Made by a program: the position numbers and the translations under genes. From the NCBI GenBank assembly GCA_938040315.1, contig CALHQW010000008.1, positions 1 to 64,000 on the forward strand: a DNA stretch of 64,000 bases. The letters run 5' to 3'. Source of the DNA: an uncultured bacterium. Lineage in GTDB: Bacteria; Hydrothermota; Tepidihabitantia; Tepidihabitantales; DTDR01. The stretch's first letter is position 1. Each line of letters starts with the position of its first letter. Shown one piece after another: positions 29,468 through 37,535 of this stretch. The notes beneath the pieces were generated by a model. That model worked only from the letters and a program-made list of their open reading frames with translations. It had not been told where the DNA came from and searched no databases.

Positions 29468-29499
29468 AAAGTTTCCTTATAGGAAACTTTTTTTATTTA
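29468..29499 (+). terminator. Rho-independent terminator
   Basis: AAAGTTTCCT-TAT-AGGAAACTTT 10-bp perfect stem followed by TTTTTATTT. Confidence 0.75.
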
Positions 29500-29540
29500 G
29501 GAATTTTTATTTAAGTAATATAAAATCAATAATTTAGATA

Positions 29541-29595
29541 AATTTACCCCTTTGGATAGGGGGCTATCTCCTATACCGCCTAGGAGAGTGCTTTA
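29541..29595. other. GC-rich structured intergenic element, candidate ncRNA/cis-regulatory motif
   Basis: CCCC-TTTGGATA-GGGG and TCTCCTA-TACCGCC-TAGGAGA hairpins inside a strongly AT-rich intergenic region. Confidence 0.35.
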
Positions 29596-29624
29596 TGGAT
29601 AATTTTTAAGAAAGTAATTAAAAA

Positions 29625-29652
29625 TTGACAATTATTTATTTTGTTTTATAAT
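29625..29652 (+). promoter_or_regulatory. Promoter TTGACA-N16-TATAAT upstream of yebC
   Basis: -35 29625-29630, -10 29647-29652; leadered, with GGAGG before ATG 29677. Confidence 0.75.
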
Positions 29653-29676
29653 ATTTATAGAATAAATGGAGGAATT

Positions 29677-30435
29677 ATGGCTGGTCATTCTAAGTGGGCA
29701 CAAATAAAACATAAGAAATCAAAGGTAGATAAGATGAAAGGTAAATTATTTTCTAAATTAGCAAGAGAGATAACGACGGCTGCTCGGTTAGGAGGGGGTA
29801 ATCCTGAGTTTAATCCCAGATTAAGGGTAGCGATTGAAGCGGCTAAGGAAGCAAATATGCCGAGTGAAAATATTGAGCGAGCAATTAAAAGAGGAACTGG
29901 TGAAATCCCGGGCGTCCTTTATGAAGAAATTGAGTTTGAAGGTTATGGTCCAGAAGGAGTAGCAATTATTATTAAGACATTGACGGATAACCGAAATCGA
30001 ACAGTTAATGATATTCGCCATATCTTTTCTAAATATGGTGGAAATTTAGGACAGACGGGTTCTGTCTCCTGGCAGTTTAAACCGAAAGGAGTAATTATAG
30101 TTAATAAAGATAAAGTGGATGAAGAAACGATTTTTAGCATTGCCTTAGAAGCTGGTGCGGAAGATATAAAGACCGATGAAAGTTCTTATCAGATAATTAC
30201 CTCGGTCGAAGATTTTTCTAAGGTTAAAGAAAAATTAAAGGAAAATAATATTCCGATTGACCATTCAGAATTGACAAAGTTACCTTTAACAACGATTACC
30301 ATAACCGATGAGAAAGTTGCCGAAAAGATATTAAAATTGATTTCCGCCTTTGAAGAATTAGAAGAGGTTCAACAGGTTTATTCTAATTTTGATATTAATG
30401 AGAGTATTTTAGAAAAGTTTGCTGCTAAAGAATAA
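29677..30435 (+). CDS. yebC: YebC/PmpR family regulatory protein
   Basis: MAGHSKWAQIKHKKSKVDKMKGKLFSKLAREI; ATG 29677 with SD preferred over ORF start 29641. Confidence 0.95.
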   Translation: MAGHSKWAQIKHKKSKVDKMKGKLFSKLAREITTAARLGGGNPEFNPRLRVAIEAAKEANMPSENIERAIKRGTGEIPGVLYEEIEFEGYGPEGVAIIIKTLTDNRNRTVNDIRHIFSKYGGNLGQTGSVSWQFKPKGVIIVNKDKVDEETIFSIALEAGAEDIKTDESSYQIITSVEDFSKVKEKLKENNIPIDHSELTKLPLTTITITDEKVAEKILKLISAFEELEEVQQVYSNFDINESILEKFAAKE

Positions 30436-30444
30436 GGGGTCAAA

Positions 30445-31902
30445 ATTTTAAAATTTCCTAAATTCCTCTGGAAAATAAAACTAAAATTATCTTTTCTTTT
30501 TACTATTCTTTTGTTTTTAATTTTAATATTTTTACCAATTTTTTTTAATCTCAATTATCAGTATTTAGGAAAAAGTGTGAATATTACCTATCGCACTATG
30601 TTTCAATATTTTATAAAATTATCGCCTCCTTCTTATTTCTTACCAGAAACACCAAAACCATTAATTGCTTTTCTTTCTTATCTTTTTCCACCTTTTTTTA
30701 ATTACCTTTTTATATCTTTATTAATATCATTAGGTTTTTTCTATTTTTTAAAAATTAGTGAATATTTTTCTAATTCCTTTTTTACTGGTTTATTAGCCTT
30801 TCTTTATGCTTTTTTTCTTTTTGAAGATAGTTGGCAGAATTTGCTTACTGGTTATTGGGTCTTTATCTATATTCCGGTAATGATTATTGTTATTTATTAT
30901 TTTTTAATAAAAGATTATTTAAAATATGGCATATTAAATCTTTTTGCTGGTTTAATTAGACCAGATAGTTGGTTTGTGGCGATTATTTTTCTTTTATTAA
31001 CATTTTTTTGGAAAGAAAAGAAAAACCGCTTTTTATTATTTCTGCCTTTTTTGGCACCAATTATTTGGCTCTTTTTTGATTATCGTGCTTTTTCTAATCC
31101 TTTTTATTCTTTCATTATCACTGCTCGGTATCCAATAATTACCGGAATTCCTTTAATAAAACCAAAAGATTTTTTTGGGATTGTTCTTAGAGATATAAGT
31201 AACCAAACGGGTTGGCTCTTTTTAATAATAAGTTTTCTGGCAATTATTTTAATAATTTATTCTCAAAGGAAAAGTCTCAAAAATTATTTAATTTTACTTA
31301 CAATTATTTTTTCGCCTTTTGTTTTTTATTTCTTTCTTTCCTTTCGGGGAGGTGTTTTACCGATGAGAAGATTTTTCTTGCTCTCTTTATTTTTCTTAGC
31401 CTTTTTTTTGTTTCACCTTTTTGATATATTTTTGAAAAAGAAAATTAGTAAGAGTTTATTACCAACGATTTTATTTTTATTTCTCTTTTTTATAAATTTC
31501 CCAGTTAATAAAATCCAAGAGATTAAATGGAATTTAAAGGATGAGGAAGAAAAAATAATAGCAATAGAAACATCCATTCCCGTGATAAAAAATTATTTTT
31601 TGAGTTTAAAACCAAAATATTTAATTATTCCTTTTAGAAGGAAAGTTCTTTTTGAATATTATCTTCCCGAGGCAAAAGAGAAATTGGAAAGTTTTCGGGA
31701 AATAGTTGCTTTAAAGAAAGATATCAAGGATTATGAAAAATCCTTGGCATTTTATTTGATAAAAGATTTTGCTGGGTTAGAGATGTATTTTGATTTTCTT
31801 TCCCAATTTCGCGCCCATTTATTGAAAGAAGAGAATTTAATATTTGAACCTTTATTTTCCCATCCCTGGTATCGACTTTATTTTCTTAAAAGAATTGAAT
31901 AA
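30445..31902 (+). CDS. Multi-pass membrane protein (glycosyltransferase-39-like topology), probable ATT start
   Basis: ORF track begins at TTG 30511 inside the first TM helix; in-frame upstream I/LKFPKFLWKIKLKLSFLFTI from ATT 30445 preceded by AAGGGG at 5-nt spacing. Confidence 0.55.
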   Translation: MLKFPKFLWKIKLKLSFLFTILLFLILIFLPIFFNLNYQYLGKSVNITYRTMFQYFIKLSPPSYFLPETPKPLIAFLSYLFPPFFNYLFISLLISLGFFYFLKISEYFSNSFFTGLLAFLYAFFLFEDSWQNLLTGYWVFIYIPVMIIVIYYFLIKDYLKYGILNLFAGLIRPDSWFVAIIFLLLTFFWKEKKNRFLLFLPFLAPIIWLFFDYRAFSNPFYSFIITARYPIITGIPLIKPKDFFGIVLRDISNQTGWLFLIISFLAIILIIYSQRKSLKNYLILLTIIFSPFVFYFFLSFRGGVLPMRRFFLLSLFFLAFFLFHLFDIFLKKKISKSLLPTILFLFLFFINFPVNKIQEIKWNLKDEEEKIIAIETSIPVIKNYFLSLKPKYLIIPFRRKVLFEYYLPEAKEKLESFREIVALKKDIKDYEKSLAFYLIKDFAGLEMYFDFLSQFRAHLLKEENLIFEPLFSHPWYRLYFLKRIE

Positions 31903-32301
31903 TTAACTACTGAGAAGATAGATAGCTATTAAAGTAAAGATAAATCCTAAAAGATGTTTAAAAGTTATTGGTTCTTTTAAAAAGAAATAGCCCAAAATTA
32001 CTGGAAAAACAATATAAAGTGATGTGATTGGAAAAACAATGGAAGCCTCTCCTTTACTTAAAGCAAAATAGAATCCAAAGGTACCGATACCAGCAATCAT
32101 GCCATTTATTAAAGCATATAAAGAAAATTTATTAAAAGGTAGCGAGAATTTAAAAATAAAGAAAAGAAGAAAAAGCACAGTGCCAACATTGGAGAAAAGG
32201 GATAAATGGAAGGGATGAAAATATTTTCCCAGTATTTTACTACCAAATCCCCAAAAACCCCAGCCTAATAAAGCAATTAAACAGTAAATCCGATAATCCA
32301 T
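31903..32301 (-). CDS. Single-EamA-domain membrane protein (DMT superfamily half-transporter)
   Basis: Multi-TM; GEASIVFPITSLYIVFPVILGYFFLKEPIT. Confidence 0.8.
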   Translation of the reverse strand: MDYRIYCLIALLGWGFWGFGSKILGKYFHPFHLSLFSNVGTVLFLLFFIFKFSLPFNKFSLYALINGMIAGIGTFGFYFALSKGEASIVFPITSLYIVFPVILGYFFLKEPITFKHLLGFIFTLIAIYLLSS

Positions 32302-32307
32302 ATATTC

Positions 32308-33243
32308 TCAAATATACTCAATCGTGGAGGGTGGCTTATCAGTTATATCATATAAAACTTTTACACAAGAGGGGATTTCGCTAATTAAAGAATCACGGAT
32401 TTTTATTAATAATTTATAGGGTAATCTTTTAGCCTTCGCCGACAAGGCATCCTTAGATTCAACCGAACGGATAACAATGATATCACCGAGTACTCTTTGA
32501 TAATCCTTTATTCCCGTTGCCTGGTCGCTTAATAATACTGGAAAAGTTTGGAAACTGCTAATTTTTTCTGTTAATTTTTCAACAATTTCGGTTGCCTTTC
32601 TAATGATTGCTACTCTTTCTTCAGTCACCTCACCAAGCACTCGACAAAGCAATCCTGGTCCAGGAAAAGGTTTTCTTTGATAAACCTCTTTTGATAAACC
32701 CAGTCTTTTTGCTACTCTTCTCACTTCTGGTTTCAATAAATCCTTTAATGGTTCAATTATTTTTAGACCATATTTTTGGGGATTGATGCCAATTTGGGAT
32801 AATACATTATGCTGAGTTTTTATTTTTGCTTCGGTTTCAATAATATCAGCCTTAATAGTCCCTTGGGCTAAAAATTCTGTTTTTTCTTCGTTTATTATTT
32901 TTTTGAAAACCTTATAAAAGGTTTCACGAAAGGCGATTCTTTTTTCCTCAGGATCGGTTAACCCTTTTAAAGCCTTAAAAAAAGTATCCGCTTCGTAATA
33001 TACTTTTACTTTAATACCGAATTTTTCCAATTCATCCTTTACAAATTTTTCGTCATCTTTTCTCATCAAGCCGTCATCAATAAAAACTGCGGTTAGATTA
33101 TCACCAACTGCTTTATGAACGAGCACAGCGGTTGTCATTGAATCAACTCCACCAGAAACTGCACAAATTACTTTTTTATCACCGACAATATTTTTTATTT
33201 CACTAACTTTTTGATAAATAAATTTGACAACATTTTTTAACAT
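32308..33243 (-). CDS. guaA: GMP synthase ATP-pyrophosphatase subunit (stand-alone, no glutamine amidotransferase domain)
   Basis: VICAVSGGVDSMTTAVLVHKAVGD; FPGPGLLCRVLGEV; C-terminus DITDKPPSTIEYI. Confidence 0.92.
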   Translation of the reverse strand: MLKNVVKFIYQKVSEIKNIVGDKKVICAVSGGVDSMTTAVLVHKAVGDNLTAVFIDDGLMRKDDEKFVKDELEKFGIKVKVYYEADTFFKALKGLTDPEEKRIAFRETFYKVFKKIINEEKTEFLAQGTIKADIIETEAKIKTQHNVLSQIGINPQKYGLKIIEPLKDLLKPEVRRVAKRLGLSKEVYQRKPFPGPGLLCRVLGEVTEERVAIIRKATEIVEKLTEKISSFQTFPVLLSDQATGIKDYQRVLGDIIVIRSVESKDALSAKAKRLPYKLLIKIRDSLISEIPSCVKVLYDITDKPPSTIEYI

Positions 33244-33248
33244 GTATA

Positions 33249-33276
33249 ATTATAGTAAATTAATAAGAGATGTCAA
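33249..33276 (-). promoter_or_regulatory. Promoter TTGACA-N16-TATAAT, 5 nt before ATG of guaA (leaderless candidate)
   Basis: -35 33276-33271, -10 33254-33249 on minus strand. Confidence 0.75.
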
Positions 33277-33661
33277 ATTTGGGAAATCGGCCGGATACTG
33301 AGAAAAGATTACCTTTATCATCTATTAAAGTTAAAGTATATTTGCCTTTCGGTTTACTTAAAGAAGGCGGTGAAGGAAAAATCCATAAGAATTGTTTATA
33401 TTCATCCGGTTTTAATTCCAAAACTTGGTGATTAGTACAATGCAAAGTTAAATTTTCTATTTTTAAAATAATATCTTTTAAAATAAATCCCTTTTTACCT
33501 CCATTATATACTCCTACTAAGGCTTGATAAGAACTTTGGTGATTAGGAATCTCAATTACAATTGAGTGTTTATATTCGGTTTTTGGGAAAAAATAATAAA
33601 GTTTATTTACAGTAATTTTAATTTTTGGTTTAGAAAAGAATGAAAAAATACCAAAAGTCAT
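33260..33661 (-). CDS. Hypothetical protein
   Basis: Open frame without recognised motif. Confidence 0.5.
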   Translation of the reverse strand: MTFGIFSFFSKPKIKITVNKLYYFFPKTEYKHSIVIEIPNHQSSYQALVGVYNGGKKGFILKDIILKIENLTLHCTNHQVLELKPDEYKQFLWIFPSPPSLSKPKGKYTLTLIDDKGNLFSVSGRFPKFDISY

Positions 33662-33718
33662 CCTTTTTAAAAAATAACAAAAATTTCTAAAATGTCAAGA
33701 ATTAAAATTTTTATCAAT

Positions 33719-33746
33719 TTGATTTTTTCTTTAAAAGTTTTATAAT
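33719..33746 (+). promoter_or_regulatory. Promoter TTGATT-N16-TATAAT, 5 nt before ATG of lipA (leaderless candidate)
   Basis: -35 33719-33724, -10 33741-33746. Confidence 0.65.
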
Positions 33747-33751
33747 TTTTT

Positions 33752-34597
33752 ATGGATTCCTATTTTGCTAAAATATCTTCTTTGCCCGGTGGAAAGGAAT
33801 ATTCTTTTTTAAAAAGTATTTTAAAAAAGTATAATTTACACACTGTTTGTGAAGGTGCGAAATGTCCCAATTTGGGTGAATGTTTCCGTAGAAAGTCTTT
33901 AACTTTTATGATTTTGGGTGATATCTGTACCAGAAAATGTCTTTTTTGTGGTGTGAAGAAAGGGGTGCCTAATAAAATTTTAAAAGATGAACCAGAGAAA
34001 ATTGCTTTGGCGGTGAAAGAACTTGCTCTTAATTATTGTGTAATCACTTCGGTTAGTAGGGATGATTTAGCCGATTATGGTGCGGAAATTTTTGCCCAAA
34101 CAATTGAGAAGATAAAAGAGGCATCTCCAAACATCTTGGTTGAAGTTTTAATTCCTGATTTTATGGGTGATTTAGCATCTCTTAAAAAAGTAGTTTTAAA
34201 AAGACCAAATGTTTTGGCTCATAATATTGAGACAACTAAGAGATTAACCAAAATTATTAGAGATAGGAAAGCCGATTATTTTCGTTCTTTATGGATTTTA
34301 AAAAAGGTAAAAGAGTTGGATGAAAGGATTATTACTAAAAGTGGTTTTATGGTCGGTTTGGGAGAGGATGAAAAAGAAATTTATGAGACTTTGCTTGACT
34401 TAAAAGAAGCAAAGGTTGATATTGTTACCATTGGACAATATTTGATGCCCTCCAAAAATAGTTATCCAGTAAAAAAATATTATAAAGAAGGAGATTTTAA
34501 AAAATTTGCTTATTGGGGAGAAGAAATTGGTATAAAAAAGGTTATTAGTGGTATCAAAGTTAGGAGTTCTTATTTAGGAGAGACTTATTTCCATTGA
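33752..34597 (+). CDS. lipA: Lipoyl synthase
   Basis: CEGAKCPNLGEC and CTRKCLFCGV radical-SAM motifs; C-terminal RSSYLGE. Confidence 0.93.
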   Translation: MDSYFAKISSLPGGKEYSFLKSILKKYNLHTVCEGAKCPNLGECFRRKSLTFMILGDICTRKCLFCGVKKGVPNKILKDEPEKIALAVKELALNYCVITSVSRDDLADYGAEIFAQTIEKIKEASPNILVEVLIPDFMGDLASLKKVVLKRPNVLAHNIETTKRLTKIIRDRKADYFRSLWILKKVKELDERIITKSGFMVGLGEDEKEIYETLLDLKEAKVDIVTIGQYLMPSKNSYPVKKYYKEGDFKKFAYWGEEIGIKKVISGIKVRSSYLGETYFH

Positions 34598-34646
34598 AAT
34601 TTACCTTTAAATTATTATAATTTAAGTTTAAAATAGGAGGTTGATA

Positions 34647-35201
34647 ATGGAAATTAAAAGAATTATGCCTCCCTTAACAGATGAAGTAGTAGAGAGTTTA
34701 AGAGCGGGAGACCGGGTCTTAATAAGTGGAATTATTTATTCAGCAAGAGATTTGGCTCATAAAAGATTAGTAGAAGCGATTGAGAAAGGAGAAAAATTGC
34801 CTTTTGAATTAAAAGGAGCAATAATTTATTATGTTGGTCCAGCACCAGCAAAACCAGGTTATCCAATAGGTCCTGCCGGACCAACTACTTCGGGTAGGAT
34901 GGATCCCTATACACCAATTTTATTAGCCCATGGTTTAAAAGGAATGATTGGTAAAGGTAATCGGAGTGAAGAAGTAAAGAAGGCAATGATGAAATATAAA
35001 GGGGTTTATTTTGGTGCGGTTGGTGGCGTGGCGGCTTTAACAATGAAAAAGATAAAACAGGTTAAAATAATTGCCTATGAAGACTTGGGTCCCGAAGCAA
35101 TTTCTGAGTTAGTGGTGGAAGATTTTTCGGTAATTGTGATTAATGATATTTATGGGAATGACTTATATGAATTAGGTGTTAAAAAATATGCAAAAATTTA
35201 A
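34647..35201 (+). CDS. Class I fumarate hydratase beta-subunit-type protein
   Basis: YVGPAPAKPGYPIGPAGPTTSGRMDPYTP; AGGAGG SD before ATG 34647. Confidence 0.9.
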   Translation: MEIKRIMPPLTDEVVESLRAGDRVLISGIIYSARDLAHKRLVEAIEKGEKLPFELKGAIIYYVGPAPAKPGYPIGPAGPTTSGRMDPYTPILLAHGLKGMIGKGNRSEEVKKAMMKYKGVYFGAVGGVAALTMKKIKQVKIIAYEDLGPEAISELVVEDFSVIVINDIYGNDLYELGVKKYAKI

Positions 35202-35209
35202 ATAAGATT

Positions 35210-35884
35210 ATGAAAGAAATAAGAATTTATGTAATGGGAAAAGAATATTTAGTGCCTGAAGGTTTAACAATTATGCGGGCATTAGAGTATTGTGGATTTC
35301 TTTTTGTTCGTGGTGCTGGCTGTCGGGGTGGTTTTTGTGGTGCCTGTTCAACAGTTTATCGTAAAAAAGATTCTTTTCGTTTAAAAGTTGGTTTAGCCTG
35401 TCAGACAGTGGTAGAGGATGGAATGTATCTGACCCAAATTCCCTTTTATCCAGGTAATAAAGCAATTTATAATATTGAAGAACTTCTTTATGATACCCAG
35501 GTGTTTATAAAATATTACCCTGAAATTTTAAGATGCCTTTCTTGTGGTAGTTGTAATCGAGTTTGTCCCCAGGATTTAAAAGTTATGGAATATATCAATG
35601 CAGCAATAAGAGGAGATGTTAAAAAAGTTGCCGAACTTTCTTTTGATTGTATTATGTGTGGTCTTTGTGCTTCCCGCTGTCCGGCAGAAATTGTTCAATA
35701 TTATGTTGGTCTTTTAGGAAGAAGAATTTATGGCCGTTTTATTCAAAAGAAAGCAAAAGAGTTAGAAGAAAGAATAAAAGAAATTGAAGAAGGAAAATTT
35801 GAAAAGGAACTAAGAGAATTAATGGCGATGCCTACCGAAAGATTAAAAGAGTTATATGAAAAAAGAGATATCGAACCTGAATAA
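35210..35884 (+). CDS. Succinate dehydrogenase/fumarate reductase iron-sulfur-like subunit
   Basis: 2Fe-2S motif CRGGFCGAC...C, and CLSCGSCNRVCP, CIMCGLCASRCP. Confidence 0.85.
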   Translation: MKEIRIYVMGKEYLVPEGLTIMRALEYCGFLFVRGAGCRGGFCGACSTVYRKKDSFRLKVGLACQTVVEDGMYLTQIPFYPGNKAIYNIEELLYDTQVFIKYYPEILRCLSCGSCNRVCPQDLKVMEYINAAIRGDVKKVAELSFDCIMCGLCASRCPAEIVQYYVGLLGRRIYGRFIQKKAKELEERIKEIEEGKFEKELRELMAMPTERLKELYEKRDIEPE

Positions 35885-35897
35885 ATAGGAGGTTATG

Positions 35898-37535
35898 ATG
35901 TATCCTGATTATATGGAAGAATCAATTAAGAAAGTCGAAAGTACTCGCGAGAGAAGGATTAAAGAAATTTTTACTAAATTAAAAACTGAAGAAAAAGAGG
36001 AACTTTTAAAAAATTATCATCCTGATTATAAACCCGGAACTGTCCGGGAAATTAAGATTGGAGTAAATAAAGGTGATTTAGTGGTTAATGAGATTGCTGA
36101 TATTTTGGAAAGTTATTCTTATTTAAATCCTGAGAATTTTAGAATAAAGAATATTGATTATGATGTTGATGTGTTAATTATTGGTGGTGGCGGAGCCGGA
36201 GTAGCAGCAGCGCTATCGGCTTATGAATATACTAACAATATTCTTTTAGTAACAAAATTAAGAATTGGAGATGCTAATACAGTGATGGCGCAAGGAGGAA
36301 TTCAATCTGCAGACAAAGAAAATGATTCACCAATTATTCATTATTTAGATGTGATAGGCGGTGGCGGATATAAAAATATTCCCAATTTGGTTTATGCTTT
36401 AGTTAGTGATGGTCCAAAGATTATCCAATGGTTAGAAGATTTAGGAGTGATGTTTGATAAAAAAGAAGATGGTAATATGATTACTATTCATGGTGGCGGT
36501 ACCTCTCGTAAAAGAATGCATACTTGTAAAGATTATACGGGAATGGAAATTATGCGAGTAATTAGAGATGAGTTTTTAAATAAGAAAATTAATTATTTAG
36601 AATTTACTTGTGCGATTGAATTATTAACGGATGAAGATGGAAAATGTTGCGGAGCAGTATTGTTAAATTTAGAAAATGGGAAAATAATTATTGTTAAAAG
36701 TAAGGTAACAATCTTAGCAACGGGTGGTGCCGGTAGATTACATGTTCAAGGTTTTCCTACTTCTAATCATTATGGCGCCACCGCAGACGGTTTAGTATTA
36801 GCCTATCGGGTCGGAGCAAAGTTTATTTATCTTGATACTATTCAGTACCATCCTACTGGTGTAGCTTTTCCGGAACAAATGTTGGGACAACTAATTACTG
36901 AAAAAGTTAGAAGTCTCGGTGCTCAATTAGTAAATTATGATGGCGAGCAATTTATTTACCCTTTAGAGACAAGAGATGTGGTTGCTTCAGCAATAATTAG
37001 AGAGTGTTGGAAAGGAAAGGGTGTAAAAACACCCAGCGGTTATTATGGAGTTTGGTTAGATACTCCTTTAATTGAGATTTTAAAAGGTGAAGGAACAATT
37101 GAAAAAGAATTACCAGCGATGTTCCGCCAATTTTTAAGATTTGGAATTGATATGAGAAAGAAACCTGTTTTAACCTATCCAACCCAACATTATCAAAATG
37201 GTGGGATTTTAATAAATGAAAATTGCGAAACAAATGTTTTAGGTTTATTAGTTTGTGGTGAAGTGAGTGGTGGAGTTCACGGAAGAAATCGTTTAATGGG
37301 AAATTCTTTATTAGATATCCTTGTATTTGGTAGAAGGGCCGGTAAACGAGCAGGTGAACTTTTAAAAGAATTGCCACCGATTAAGAACTTAACTTTAAAT
37401 CATTTAATTACTTATCATGAAGAACTGAAGAAAATTGGTGTTGAGGAAAATCGAAAGTCACCAAAAATTTTACCTGATTACCGTAAAGAAGAATTTCAAC
37501 AAAAATTTCCATTTTTAATAAACTTATTAAAGTAA
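35898..37535 (+). CDS. Succinate dehydrogenase/fumarate reductase flavoprotein-like subunit
   Basis: IIGGGGAGVAAALSA; IHGGGTSRKRMHT; TGGAGRLHVQGFPTSNHYGATADGL; QHYQNGGI; GRNRLMGNSLLDILVFGR. Confidence 0.88.
   Translation: MYPDYMEESIKKVESTRERRIKEIFTKLKTEEKEELLKNYHPDYKPGTVREIKIGVNKGDLVVNEIADILESYSYLNPENFRIKNIDYDVDVLIIGGGGAGVAAALSAYEYTNNILLVTKLRIGDANTVMAQGGIQSADKENDSPIIHYLDVIGGGGYKNIPNLVYALVSDGPKIIQWLEDLGVMFDKKEDGNMITIHGGGTSRKRMHTCKDYTGMEIMRVIRDEFLNKKINYLEFTCAIELLTDEDGKCCGAVLLNLENGKIIIVKSKVTILATGGAGRLHVQGFPTSNHYGATADGLVLAYRVGAKFIYLDTIQYHPTGVAFPEQMLGQLITEKVRSLGAQLVNYDGEQFIYPLETRDVVASAIIRECWKGKGVKTPSGYYGVWLDTPLIEILKGEGTIEKELPAMFRQFLRFGIDMRKKPVLTYPTQHYQNGGILINENCETNVLGLLVCGEVSGGVHGRNRLMGNSLLDILVFGRRAGKRAGELLKELPPIKNLTLNHLITYHEELKKIGVEENRKSPKILPDYRKEEFQQKFPFLINLLK

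Noticed and set aside
28887-29640. Insertion-sequence remnant around the nuclease-like ORF and GC-rich hairpins
   Set aside because: No transposase fragment, target-site duplication or paired terminal inverted repeats found by eye
29641-29676. N-terminal extension MFYNIYRINGGI of YebC
   Set aside because: TTG start overlaps the promoter -10 region; MAGHSKW at ATG 29677 with GGAGG is the canonical start
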